Source of the DNA: Kiloniellales bacterium
Lineage (GTDB): Bacteria; Pseudomonadota; Alphaproteobacteria; Kiloniellales; JAKSBE01
Assembly: GCA_028282935.1 (NCBI GenBank)
Contig: JANQGU010000095.1
Location: forward strand, 1 to 40,965
Direction: 5' to 3'
DNA length: 40,965 nt
Part shown: positions 24,834 to 33,864 of the stretch, piece by piece
Numbering within the stretch: position 1 is the first letter of the stretch
Layout of the letters: each line of letters begins with the position of its first letter
Position numbers and translations under genes: made by a program
Notes under the pieces: model-generated
What the model was told of the DNA's origin: nothing
Databases searched by the model: none
Seen by the model: the letters and a program-made list of their open reading frames with translations, nothing else

Positions 24834-27800
24834 ATGGCTTCCGTCGAATGGCTTGCTGCGGCCTCATGCAGCTCGGACCAAACGACCAGCCCAGGTCAGA
24901 AGGACGCGTCCGGAACTCAAGCTCGGCGAGACCCGCAAAGGTCGTATTTCTCTACAGTCGCAGTCTTGCTGGCCTTGGCCCTGGCCACGACATCTGGAGC
25001 GCGGGCCGAGACGGTGGCCGGTGTGACCGCGGGCGCGCTCTCGGTGGAGTCCTCGGGGACGGCGCGCTATTCGGTGCCGATCGACGTGCCGCCGGGGGTG
25101 GCGGGCATGGAGCCGGACCTTTCCCTGGTCTACGGCAGCGGCGGCGGCAACGGCCTGCTCGGGGTCGGCTGGTCGCTCGGCGGGCTGTCGGTCATCCACC
25201 GCTGCGCCCAGACCCTGGCCCAGGACAACGTCAACGGCGGGGTCAACCTGGACGCCGAAGACCGCTTCTGCCTGGACGGCCAGCGCCTGATCGCGATCAG
25301 CGGGACCTACGGCGCCGACGGCACCGAGTACCGCAGCGAGATCGACGGCTTCGCCCGGATCACGTCCTTCGGCAGCGCGGGCGCGGGCCCGGAGTCCTTC
25401 ACGGTCGAGACCAAGTCGCGCCGGATCCTGGAGTACGGCGTCACTGCCGACTCCCGGGTCGAGCAGGAGGGCGGCGCCACGGTGCGCTTCTGGGCGCTCA
25501 ACCGGGTCTTCGACCCGCTGGGCAACATCATGGACCTGGTCTACGACGAGAACACAACCGACCAGACCTTCAAGTTCCAGCGCATCGACTACGCTGGCAA
25601 CTCCGTCGCCACCACGACGCCCCAGAGCAAGGTCGAGTTCGTCTACGAGGCCCGCCCCGACCACCGCAATGCCTACCTCGCCGGCTCGGTCCTCAACACG
25701 ACAGAGCGCCTGCAGCGCATCGAGACCTGGACCGACGGCGCCAAGGTCCGCGAGTACCGCCTGGCCTACCACGACGACACGGTCACCAGCCTGTCGCGAC
25801 TGGCGAGCGTCACCGAGTGCGATGCCGGCACCCAGTGCCTGGCGCCGATCACCTTCGGCTGGGAGGCCGAGCCCGCGGGCTTCACGGAAGACACCGGCTA
25901 CTCCCTGCCGGTCCACTACGACGACAAGAACGCGATCTTCGCCGATGTCAATGGCGACGGGCTGATCGACTACCTCTATGGCAATGGAGCTACCCAGGCG
26001 ACCTGGATCAATACGGGAAGCGGCTGGCAGCAGGACACCGCCTTCAGCCCGCCGGCGTCCTTCTGGATCTATAACAACGAGTCTTACGCCTCGGGCCTGA
26101 AACGCGGCACCCTGGTCGACGTCAACGGCGATGGCCTCCCGGACTTCGTCCAGGCCTTCTCCAACGCAGCCTCGGGACGAACCACGTGGCTCAACACCGG
26201 TTCCGGCTGGGCGGTCGACGCTGGCTACAAGCCGCCCTTCCAGACTAACTACGACGCCCAGCAGTGGTATGACACCAGTACCGGTGGCGAGGAACCTACC
26301 AAGGTCACGAATTATTATTACCTTAACCGTGACCTGGGCGATTTCGTCGATCTGAACGGCGACGGGCTGGTCGACTTCGCCACAGCCTACTCGGTCGGTG
26401 GCACGAGCGTTCTCCAGACCTGGCGCAACACCGGTTCTGGCTGGGTCGAGGATCCGGCCCTGGCGCCACCGGGGCTTGTCTACGTCCACAACGACTACAT
26501 CGCGTCGCTTGGACAACTCCACGAAGGCACCACGGAGATCCTGAAGCAGACCCTGCCGAGCACACAGGAGATCGGCCGCTTCCTCGACGTCGACAGCGAC
26601 GGCCGTACGGATTTGGTGCAGGCCTACGGCAACACCAAGAAGACCTGGCTCAACAAACCGGGGGGCTGGGAACTCTCGACGGCCTATCAGCCCCCCTTCG
26701 CGATCGGCTACGGCGAGGCCAGAAGTTACAGCCATATGGTCTGCCAGAACCATCACAGCGGCGACATAAGGTGCACGACCACCGTCCACGGCTATACGGT
26801 CGGCCGCAACCTCGAAGGCAGCCGTTTCGTCGACCTGAACGGCGACGGGCTGGCCGACCGTCTTCAAGCGACCTACATCAACGGATCGGTCACGCGCACG
26901 GCCTGGATCAACACCGGTACGAGCTGGGTGGAAGACGCGGCCTACCAGCCGCCAAGCTACGCCTATTATCAGAACAACTCGACCTATCCGGCCGGCGAGC
27001 GCTGGGCCGAGGTCGCCGACGTGAATGCCGACGGGCTGCCCGATTTCGTGCAGGCCATCAACCAAGGCTATTCCTTCACCGCCTACCTCAGGACCTGGCT
27101 CAACACGGGTACGGGCTGGCTGGAAAGCACGGCGCACGCCATGCCGTCCCACTTCGCCCACTACTGGAAGACCGGAGGCAACTACTACGGCTACGAGTGG
27201 ATGGGGGTGCTGGCGGACGCGAACGGCGACGGCTTGGCGGATTACCTTGGCGCCCGACAGGGCGGTTCCATTCACATGGCCAATGCCGGGAGCACCTCCC
27301 GGATCACCACCATCACCGACTCCCTCGGCCGCGACACGACGATCGCCTACGCGCCGCTGACGGACAGTACGGTCTACACCAAGGGCAGTGGCGCGGTCTT
27401 TCCCGAGCTCGACCTGCAGGTGCCGCTGCAGGTGGTCAAGGAGGTCTCGACCGACGACGGGGTCGGCGGGCAGGCGCGGGAGACCTATGCCTACGAGGGC
27501 CTGCGGCTGCACCTCCAGGGCCGCGGCGCGCTGGGCTTCGCGCGCATGACCGCGGTCGACCAGCAGACCGGGATCGAGACCGTCACCGACTACCGCCAAG
27601 ACTTCCCCTTCATCGGCGGCGTCGCGGCCAGCGAGACCCGCCTGGCCGACGGGACCAAGGTCCGGACCCGCGCCAACACCTGGACGGACAGCCCGCTGAA
27701 CGGCGGCTTGACCCGCTTCCCCCACGTCTCGACCGCGACCGCCGAGGGCTTCGAGATCAACGATGGCCCGGGCAACACCCCGGTCACCACGTCGACCACG

Positions 27801-30800
27801 ACCACGCTCTACGACGACTTCGGCAACCCGACCCAGGTGACCGCGACCACCAGCGGCGCCGGCGAGACCTTCAAGACCGAGAGCGTCAACACCTACAGCA
27901 ATGACACGGTCAACTGGTTCCTCGGCCAGCTCGACCGGGCCACGACCACCAACACCCTGCCCGACCTGACCGCCGAGACCCGGGTCGCCGCCTTCGCCTA
28001 CGATCCGCAGACCGGCCTCCTGATCCGGGAGGAGATCGAACCCGACCGGCCGGCCCTGAAGCTGACCACCGCCTATACCCACGACGACTTCGGCAACCTC
28101 CTGACCGAGACCGTCAGCGGCGCCGGCATCACGTCGCGCAGCACCACCAGCGGCTTCTCCACCGACGGTCGCTTCGCGGAAAGCCTGACCAACGACCTGA
28201 GCCACTCAGAGACCCGGGCCTTCGACGCCCGCTTCGGCACGGTCACCAGCCTGATCGGGCCCAATCTCATCACCACCACCTGGAGCTACGACGGCTTCGG
28301 GCGCAAGACCAAGGAGGTCCGCGCCGACGGGACCGAGACCCGCTGGTCCTACGACCTCTGCGTCGCCCAGTGCCCGGCGGGCGGCATCTACGCGGTCAGC
28401 CAGCAGGACTTCAACACCGCCTCCGGGACCGCCATCGGCGCGCGCGCGGTGGAATACTTCGACACCCTCAACCGCAGCTTCCGCGCCGAGACCGAGGGCT
28501 TCGACGGCACCCGGATCTTCGCCGACACCGAGTTCAACGCCCGCGGCGAGGTGGTCGCCACGACCCGGCCCTACTTCGAGGGCACGGCCGCCGGCCAGAT
28601 CCAGAAGGCGACCGCGACCCACGACGTGCTCAGCCGCGTCCTGAGCGTCACCCAGCCCGACCAGGGGGTGGAGTCCGTCGCCTACGCCGGCCTGACCTCG
28701 ACCCGGACCAACGCCCTCAACCAGACCCAGACTCGTAAGAGCAACGCCCGCGGCGAGCTGGTCGAGGTCACCGACAACCTGAACACAACGATCGCCTACA
28801 AGTACGACCCCTTCGGCAACCTGGAGGAGACAGCGCGGCAAGCGCCGGGCGGAGCCCCCGGGGGCGTGGTCACGACCATGGACTACGACGTCCGGGGCCT
28901 GAAGACCTTCATGGACGATCCGGATATGGGGCAGTGGACCTACGCCTACAACGTCCTGGGCGAGCTGACCAAGCAGACGGACCCCAAGAACCAGAGCATC
29001 GACCTGGTCTACGACACCCTGGGCCGCCTGACCCAGCGGGTCGAGCCCGAGGGCACCACCGACTGGACCTACGACACGGCGGCCAAGGGCGTCGGCAAGC
29101 TGCACAGCGTCTCGGCCCCGCACGTCGCCTACAGCCTGACCCAGGGCTATGACAGCCTGGGCCGGCCGAGCGCGACCACCACGACCATCGACGGGGTCGC
29201 CTATACCCAGTCGGTGACCTACGACCCCTCGGGGCGGCCGGAGACCCTGAGCTATCCCTCCGGCTTCGCGGTGCGCAATACCTACAACACAAGGGGCTAC
29301 CTGGCCTCGGTCGCCGAGGACGGCGGCGCCACGGTCTTCTGGCAGGCCGACAGCGTCAACGCCGAGGGCCAGGTCACCCAGGAGACCTTCGGCAACGGCG
29401 TGGTCACCACCAACGCCTTCGACCCCAAGACCGGCCGGATCGACAGCATCTCGACCGACCTGGCCGGGAGCGTCATCCAGGACCTGGCCTACGACTTCGA
29501 CAAGCTCGGCAACCTGAAGACGCGCAGCGACCTGCGCCAGGACCGCGAGGAGGCCTTCCTCTACGACGGCCTCAACCGCCTGACCACCACCACCCTGGTC
29601 GACACCGGCGCCGGCGGCGGCACGCTGGCGACCACGACCTACACCTACGACCTGCTGGGCAATCTGCTCACCAAGTCGGACGTCGGCACCTACACCTACG
29701 GCGGCGCCGGCGCCGGCCCCCACGCGGTGACCGCAGCCGGGGGCGAGACCTACGCCTACGACGACAACGGCAACATGACCTCGGGCGCCGGGCGGACGAT
29801 CGCCTACGCCTCCTTCAACAAGCCGACCCTGATCACCGAGACCGCGAGCGGCGACCAGGCCGGCTTCACCTACGGCCCGGACCGGACGCGCATCAAGCAG
29901 CACGTGGTCGAGAACAGCCTGGCCCGCGACGTGGTCTACGTCGGCAGCCTCTACGAGCGCCGGACCCAGCTCGGCAGCCCCGACGAGCTGGTCCACTACG
30001 TCGTCGCCGGGGCCACGGTCGCCATCCACACCATCAACGACGACAACCTGCCGGCCACGAACAAGTCCCGCTACCTGCACCGCGACCACCTAGACTCGAT
30101 CGAGTCGATCACCGGCGAGACCGGCGCGGTGGTCCAGCGCCTCTCCTTCGACGCCCACGGCAAGCGCAGGCTGGCCGACTGGACCGCCGGCACCCCGGCC
30201 GACCCCGACGCCGAGACCCCCCGCGGCTTCACCGGCCACGAGCACCTCGACAGCGTCGGCCTGATCCATATGAACGGACGGGTCTACGACCCGACCTTGG
30301 GCCGATTCCTCTCGGCCGACCCCTACGTGCCGGATCCGACCGCCAGCCAGAGCTTCAACCGCTACAGCTATGTCTACAACAACCCGCTGAGCTACACGGA
30401 CCCGAGCGGGTTCTTCGGTCGCAGCAAGGGCCCACACGGGCATGAGGGCTTCCATGCGGATGCGAGGAGCAATGCACAGGATGGTGGCACCCCCGGTGGC
30501 GACCTCGGTGACTTGGGCAACGACGGCAATGGATATGACCCCACCGAAAATCTATTCGGAAGGATACTGTTCGGCATTGTCACTGCCGTCATTGCCACGG
30601 CGAACCCGGTTATTGGAGCGGTCGCCGGAGCTCTTTCTGCCGGGGCACTAAGCGGATATGGAGAGCAGTTCGCAAAGAATATCACCTTTGTATCGACGCT
30701 CGAGGCACTTCATGCTTGGGGCGAGGCCAATGATCTCGGCCCCGATCAAGACCCCCAATCGCACGAGGGCAATGGGGATGCAGGTGGTGACGTCCAGGTC

Positions 30801-31406
30801 GCCTCCCTAGACCGTTTCTCCGATGCTGGCTTTCCCCACGACGGCCCTGGCCCGAATGGCCAGCTCTGGGGCAGCGGCGCGCAGCTCGCACAAGCGAACA
30901 ACCCTCCACCTCCGGGGATAGGGCATAACAGACCACCCAGACCGAGAGCTCCAGGTCCCATCGGTGGGCTTATTGCTGCCTTGGCAGTCCTAGTTGAAAT
31001 GTTCTCGACACCAGAGCTTCCAGGGAATCTCTGGAGCCTGGACCCCAAATTGCGAGGCGATCTTGTTGAGGATTACCTTGCGAAAACTGAATACGCAGAC
31101 TGGTATAATGTTGGCAATTCAAAAGGTGGGTACTTCGATCTTGTCGACTTTCAATTGGGGAACTCGCTTGTTAGTCTGAAGACGGCTGACACGACCGCGG
31201 CGAGCTGGGCTAGACAGGGTATGCGTGAGATGTATGCTCATATTCGGGATCTGGGGACCCGAAGGGCGAAGGTGGACGGACGTCCAGCGCAAATGAGTTT
31301 GGATATCCGGACGCCGCCTAGCGGCATGAGTCCCCGCGACGCTCAGGCCTTGAGAAGTTATGGCAGTCAATTCGGTGTACAAGTGAACATTAAGGGAATT
31401 CCGTGA
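24834..31406 (+). CDS. Giant SpvB/TcdB/RHS-repeat polymorphic toxin with nuclease-like C-terminal tip
   Basis: A 2190-residue exported protein. An N-terminal extension leads to a hydrophobic signal (VAVLLALALATTSG, cut near ARA-E, about residue 61). Then comes an SpvB-type region (PGVAGMEPDLSLVYGSGGG ... LLGVGWSLGGLS), and seven FG-GAP/VCBS-like calcium motifs of the type VNGDGLPDF at about residues 371, 428, 505, 584, 665, 726 and 793. A TcdB-middle-like segment and roughly a dozen YD/RHS repeats (about 1000-1700) follow, then the RHS core ending GRFLSADP (about 1823) and YTDPSGFF (about 1854). The 333-residue tip has two hydrophobic stretches and a final domain (about 2067-2190) with E2079, FDLVDF (D2102/D2105) and SLKT (K2116), fitting a PD-(D/E)xK nuclease. 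Shell and delivery follow known RHS biology; the toxin activity is inference. Confidence 0.9.
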   Translation: MASVEWLAAASCSSDQTTSPGQKDASGTQARRDPQRSYFSTVAVLLALALATTSGARAETVAGVTAGALSVESSGTARYSVPIDVPPGVAGMEPDLSLVYGSGGGNGLLGVGWSLGGLSVIHRCAQTLAQDNVNGGVNLDAEDRFCLDGQRLIAISGTYGADGTEYRSEIDGFARITSFGSAGAGPESFTVETKSRRILEYGVTADSRVEQEGGATVRFWALNRVFDPLGNIMDLVYDENTTDQTFKFQRIDYAGNSVATTTPQSKVEFVYEARPDHRNAYLAGSVLNTTERLQRIETWTDGAKVREYRLAYHDDTVTSLSRLASVTECDAGTQCLAPITFGWEAEPAGFTEDTGYSLPVHYDDKNAIFADVNGDGLIDYLYGNGATQATWINTGSGWQQDTAFSPPASFWIYNNESYASGLKRGTLVDVNGDGLPDFVQAFSNAASGRTTWLNTGSGWAVDAGYKPPFQTNYDAQQWYDTSTGGEEPTKVTNYYYLNRDLGDFVDLNGDGLVDFATAYSVGGTSVLQTWRNTGSGWVEDPALAPPGLVYVHNDYIASLGQLHEGTTEILKQTLPSTQEIGRFLDVDSDGRTDLVQAYGNTKKTWLNKPGGWELSTAYQPPFAIGYGEARSYSHMVCQNHHSGDIRCTTTVHGYTVGRNLEGSRFVDLNGDGLADRLQATYINGSVTRTAWINTGTSWVEDAAYQPPSYAYYQNNSTYPAGERWAEVADVNADGLPDFVQAINQGYSFTAYLRTWLNTGTGWLESTAHAMPSHFAHYWKTGGNYYGYEWMGVLADANGDGLADYLGARQGGSIHMANAGSTSRITTITDSLGRDTTIAYAPLTDSTVYTKGSGAVFPELDLQVPLQVVKEVSTDDGVGGQARETYAYEGLRLHLQGRGALGFARMTAVDQQTGIETVTDYRQDFPFIGGVAASETRLADGTKVRTRANTWTDSPLNGGLTRFPHVSTATAEGFEINDGPGNTPVTTSTTTTLYDDFGNPTQVTATTSGAGETFKTESVNTYSNDTVNWFLGQLDRATTTNTLPDLTAETRVAAFAYDPQTGLLIREEIEPDRPALKLTTAYTHDDFGNLLTETVSGAGITSRSTTSGFSTDGRFAESLTNDLSHSETRAFDARFGTVTSLIGPNLITTTWSYDGFGRKTKEVRADGTETRWSYDLCVAQCPAGGIYAVSQQDFNTASGTAIGARAVEYFDTLNRSFRAETEGFDGTRIFADTEFNARGEVVATTRPYFEGTAAGQIQKATATHDVLSRVLSVTQPDQGVESVAYAGLTSTRTNALNQTQTRKSNARGELVEVTDNLNTTIAYKYDPFGNLEETARQAPGGAPGGVVTTMDYDVRGLKTFMDDPDMGQWTYAYNVLGELTKQTDPKNQSIDLVYDTLGRLTQRVEPEGTTDWTYDTAAKGVGKLHSVSAPHVAYSLTQGYDSLGRPSATTTTIDGVAYTQSVTYDPSGRPETLSYPSGFAVRNTYNTRGYLASVAEDGGATVFWQADSVNAEGQVTQETFGNGVVTTNAFDPKTGRIDSISTDLAGSVIQDLAYDFDKLGNLKTRSDLRQDREEAFLYDGLNRLTTTTLVDTGAGGGTLATTTYTYDLLGNLLTKSDVGTYTYGGAGAGPHAVTAAGGETYAYDDNGNMTSGAGRTIAYASFNKPTLITETASGDQAGFTYGPDRTRIKQHVVENSLARDVVYVGSLYERRTQLGSPDELVHYVVAGATVAIHTINDDNLPATNKSRYLHRDHLDSIESITGETGAVVQRLSFDAHGKRRLADWTAGTPADPDAETPRGFTGHEHLDSVGLIHMNGRVYDPTLGRFLSADPYVPDPTASQSFNRYSYVYNNPLSYTDPSGFFGRSKGPHGHEGFHADARSNAQDGGTPGGDLGDLGNDGNGYDPTENLFGRILFGIVTAVIATANPVIGAVAGALSAGALSGYGEQFAKNITFVSTLEALHAWGEANDLGPDQDPQSHEGNGDAGGDVQVASLDRFSDAGFPHDGPGPNGQLWGSGAQLAQANNPPPPGIGHNRPPRPRAPGPIGGLIAALAVLVEMFSTPELPGNLWSLDPKLRGDLVEDYLAKTEYADWYNVGNSKGGYFDLVDFQLGNSLVSLKTADTTAASWARQGMREMYAHIRDLGTRRAKVDGRPAQMSLDIRTPPSGMSPRDAQALRSYGSQFGVQVNIKGIP

Positions 31407-32179
31407 ACCAACCAGGGGAAGAGTTAAGCGTCATTTGCGAGTTTCAGAGCCTGTCTGCCGTCCAGGTGCTCCGGAGTATCCGCCATATTCTGGCAGGACA
31501 CCCTGAAGAGGGCAGCCTTTTCGATCTCTACCCGCATCAGAACATAAGCTTGGATAAAGCAGAGGCATATCTGGAAAAGTCAAATGACAAGCACTTTGGT
31601 CTGATCGGTGGTGGGTATGAATGTCATTTTGGCGCGGTAGCTCGATCTCACTTCGATTTGCTCTTAATCAAGTCAGCCGCACCACCTTCAATCCCTTGGG
31701 ACGATTGGGCGACAGAGCTGATCAAGCTCCCCCGTTTCGTCATGGCTTGGGTTGCGGATATTGAATACGCGTGCTGGCAAAGTGAGCTGGACCCGGAAAC
31801 GTATGAGGCAGTTGGTCGTCTTCACAAACACTTGCCGCGACTACGAACGGGTGCCCCCGTGCCTCTAAGGCAGGAAGTAATTGACATAACCCGTAACCCT
31901 GGGCGTCGCATAAATCGAGATGGCTATGTCGAAGCTGTGGGCGCGACCATGTGGTTCGGAGAGCCCTTCTGGACTGTGACCGGGGCAGATCGCAAGCAGC
32001 TTGAAGCTATGGAGGAGCTGCGAATCTCCGAATGCGGGCTTGGGCTCATCAGGGTCGAGGCGGCGGGCGAGTGCTTTAGGGCCGCCGAGGGCGCAATTGG
32101 GAAGCTTCAGGAGAAGCTGCATTCCGTTCTATTTCCAAACGCGAAACTTACCAAGCCGTGGTTCATCCATACGGCGTGA
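31403..32179 (+). CDS. Candidate immunity protein to the RHS C-terminal toxin
   Basis: A 258-residue soluble protein that I do not recognise. It starts with GTG, overlapping the stop of the RHS gene by 4 bp (GTGA), with AAGGGA 5 nt upstream. There is no signal peptide or membrane segment. It is moderately acidic with scattered aromatic motifs (IPWDDWATELI, GATMWFGEPFWTVTG). Base composition is lower in GC than the RHS shell, matching the toxin tip. Position directly after a variable toxin tip, and cytoplasmic nature, are the hallmarks of immunity genes; this is the sole basis for the call. Confidence 0.7.
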   Translation: MNQPGEELSVICEFQSLSAVQVLRSIRHILAGHPEEGSLFDLYPHQNISLDKAEAYLEKSNDKHFGLIGGGYECHFGAVARSHFDLLLIKSAAPPSIPWDDWATELIKLPRFVMAWVADIEYACWQSELDPETYEAVGRLHKHLPRLRTGAPVPLRQEVIDITRNPGRRINRDGYVEAVGATMWFGEPFWTVTGADRKQLEAMEELRISECGLGLIRVEAAGECFRAAEGAIGKLQEKLHSVLFPNAKLTKPWFIHTA

Positions 32180-32225
32180 TCTTCGATCAATCGCACAATT
32201 AGGAATTGGGAAATTCGGGGAAATT

Positions 32226-32247
32226 GGAAATTCGGGGGACAGTATAC
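32226..32247 (+). repeat. Left inverted repeat of RAYT unit
   Basis: A 22-bp arm containing GGGGGACAGTATAC, pairing with the right arm with one mismatch (position 9, G against A). It lies 43 bp before the transposase start. Confidence 0.9.
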
Positions 32248-32290
32248 ATAATTCTTGACGATAGAACGAGCCCGTCGCTAGGGTCTCCCC

Positions 32291-32956
32291 ATGGCCAGGC
32301 TCGCACGGGTGGTGGTGCCGGGCATCCCGCATCACGTTACCCAGCGGGGCAACCGGCGCCTCGAGACCTTCTTCGAGGACGACGACTACAGGGCTTACCT
32401 CGACCTCCTCGCAGTCTCCTGCACCGAGGCCGGGGTCGCGGCCTGGGCCTACTGCCTGATGCCCAACCACGTCCATCTGGTCCTGGTGCCCGAGGAGCCC
32501 GACGGCCTGAGGCGCGCCCTCGGCGAGGCGCACCGCCGCTACACCCGGCGCATCAACTTCCGCGAGGGCTGGCGCGGCCACCTTTGGCAGGAGCGCTTCC
32601 ACTCTTTCCCAATGGACGAGGATTACCTGCTGGCGACCGCCCGCTACGTCGAGCTGAACCCCGTGCGGGCCCGGCTGGTCCGGAAGCCCGAGGCTTGGCC
32701 CTGGTCGAGCGCCCGCGCCCACCTGGCCGGGCGCGACGACGCCCTGGTCCAGGTCGCGCCCCTGCTCCGCCGCATCCCCGATTGGGCGCGCTTCCTGGCC
32801 GGCGGCATGGCGGAGGACGAGATCGAGCAGATCCGCAAGCACGGTCGCACCGGCCGGCCACTAGGCGCAAAGCGCTTCGTCGAGCGCCTGGAGCGCCGCC
32901 TCGGGCGGCCGCTCTTGCCCCGGAAGCCCGGACCTAAGCCGAAGGAAGAGGGATGA
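32291..32956 (+). CDS. REP-associated tyrosine transposase (RAYT, IS200-like)
   Basis: A 221-residue Y1 transposase. Key motifs are the N-terminal RVVVPGIPHHVTQRGNRR, the HUH metal site in YCLMPNHVHLVLVP (about residues 54-67) and the catalytic tyrosine in ARYVELNPVRARLV (about residue 119). These proteins nick and rejoin single-stranded DNA at palindromic REP-like hairpins and are usually domesticated single-copy genes rather than selfish insertion sequences. GC content is high like the core genome, unlike the AT-rich DNA to its right. The C-terminus is a basic proline-lysine tail (RKPGPKPKEEG). Length is normal and the frame intact, so it may be active. Confidence 0.92.
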   Translation: MARLARVVVPGIPHHVTQRGNRRLETFFEDDDYRAYLDLLAVSCTEAGVAAWAYCLMPNHVHLVLVPEEPDGLRRALGEAHRRYTRRINFREGWRGHLWQERFHSFPMDEDYLLATARYVELNPVRARLVRKPEAWPWSSARAHLAGRDDALVQVAPLLRRIPDWARFLAGGMAEDEIEQIRKHGRTGRPLGAKRFVERLERRLGRPLLPRKPGPKPKEEG

Positions 32957-32966
32957 GGCTCAGGAG

Positions 32967-33263
32967 ATGAGTATACTGTCCCCAGAATTTCCTCCTCGGG
33001 TTAGGGCGCGAGGTGTTCAAGATCCGAAATCTCACAACTTTCCTTACTCTTTTGACAAAGAGATCTTGGAAACAATTCCGAGTATAAAAGAAGATGGCTA
33101 CCAGCTTTTTCAAAAGCGAGGCACAATGACCGGGAAAACTGTAAGAGATGAAAAAACTGACATTAGAACGCAAAAGTATAAGCAAGGTGTTTTTGAAATC
33201 GGAAGAAGGAAAGATGGAGTTATCGATCATAGGTTTTTTCGCGCAGATAAGGGCAACTTATGA
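32967..33263 (+). CDS. Orphan RHS toxin-tip fragment
   Basis: A 98-residue frame whose first codons fall inside and just before the right repeat of the RAYT unit; recognisable protein begins at about DPKSHNFPYSFDKEIL (residue 19). The rest (QLFQKRGTMTGKTV, GVFEIGRRKDGVIDHRFFR) has the feel of toxin tips found after RHS or related cores. It has no proper ribosome binding site, no export signal and no shell of its own. It ends in an ATGA overlap with the next gene, the arrangement expected for toxin/immunity. It is strongly AT-rich. I therefore read it as a displaced ('orphan') C-terminal cassette. The toxic activity is unknown. Confidence 0.6.
   Translation: MSILSPEFPPRVRARGVQDPKSHNFPYSFDKEILETIPSIKEDGYQLFQKRGTMTGKTVRDEKTDIRTQKYKQGVFEIGRRKDGVIDHRFFRADKGNL
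32971..32992 (-). repeat. Right inverted repeat of RAYT unit
   Basis: A 22-bp arm beginning GTATACTGTCCCC, the reverse complement of the left arm with a single mismatch, 14 bp after the transposase stop. It covers the start of the orphan toxin-tip frame. Confidence 0.9.
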
Positions 33264-33763
33264 AGGCGGAGATACTGAAGATTCGCCCACTATCTGGTCA
33301 ATTTCCCGAACTACATTTTGATGCCTATGATGAAACGATATCAGTGAAATTCGAAGACCAGAACTACTCGGAATTTTGCGGTGTATTCGGCGGCGGGTTC
33401 GGGAGCCGGTGTGATTTGGCTCAAATCGGGTGGCTGGCTTTTGTAATATCCTTTGGACAGGGGTATATCTTTGATATTGAGAAGAGGGAGCTAGTCCACA
33501 AGACAGACTGTGACCAACTAGAAAGCGTATTAGATGCTAAATTTAATAGATATTTCGTTGCTCATAGTCAAATAGAACTATTCGTCTACGATTCAGGCTT
33601 GGCTTGGTCTAGCCCTCGAGTATCAGCAGATGGAATTTTGATAGATGAAGTGTGCGATGGAGCTGTTCGAGGGAAAGTCTACAATTTCTCAGAATGGGTA
33701 GACTTTTCTCTAAATCTAGAAAATTTTGAATACGTATGTGATTGGGAATGTGATTTGAATTGA
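33260..33763 (+). CDS. Candidate immunity protein to the orphan toxin tip
   Basis: A 167-residue acidic soluble protein of unknown family. It overlaps the toxin-tip frame by 4 bp (ATGA). Many aromatic and acidic residues (ELHFDAYDETISVKFEDQ, FNRYFVAHSQIELFVYD) and the absence of a signal peptide fit a small immunity protein that caps a toxin active site. Its AT-rich composition matches the toxin fragment and contrasts with the RAYT on the left and core DNA on the right, so the two were probably acquired together. The function is inferred from position only. Confidence 0.6.
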   Translation: MKAEILKIRPLSGQFPELHFDAYDETISVKFEDQNYSEFCGVFGGGFGSRCDLAQIGWLAFVISFGQGYIFDIEKRELVHKTDCDQLESVLDAKFNRYFVAHSQIELFVYDSGLAWSSPRVSADGILIDEVCDGAVRGKVYNFSEWVDFSLNLENFEYVCDWECDLN

Positions 33764-33864
33764 GAATTCCGGGGATATGGCCGTGATCGCGGCTGGCCAA
33801 GCTCCGAGCCTATGATACGGGGTCTGTGTTGAGCAGCCCTGATAGGCGATGAAGGAGCGTGACC

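Larger units (their letters stand above)
32226..32992 (+). mobile_element. RAYT transposase unit bounded by 22-bp inverted repeats
   Basis: A 767-bp unit consisting of one transposase gene between inverted repeats 32226-32247 and 32971-32992. The repeats match at 21 of 22 positions and contain GGGGACAGTATAC and its complement. It separates the first toxin/immunity pair from the second. Left of the repeat a 12-bp motif GGAAATTCGGGG occurs twice (32209-32220 and 32226-32237). No obvious target duplication is visible, as expected for tyrosine (HUH) transposases. Confidence 0.85.

Noticed and set aside
24864-30089. Very long minus-strand open frames (1113 and 627 codons) opposite the RHS gene
   Set aside because: Antisense to well-conserved RHS and FG-GAP motifs; caused by codon-position GC bias in repeats, with no domain or ribosome binding site.
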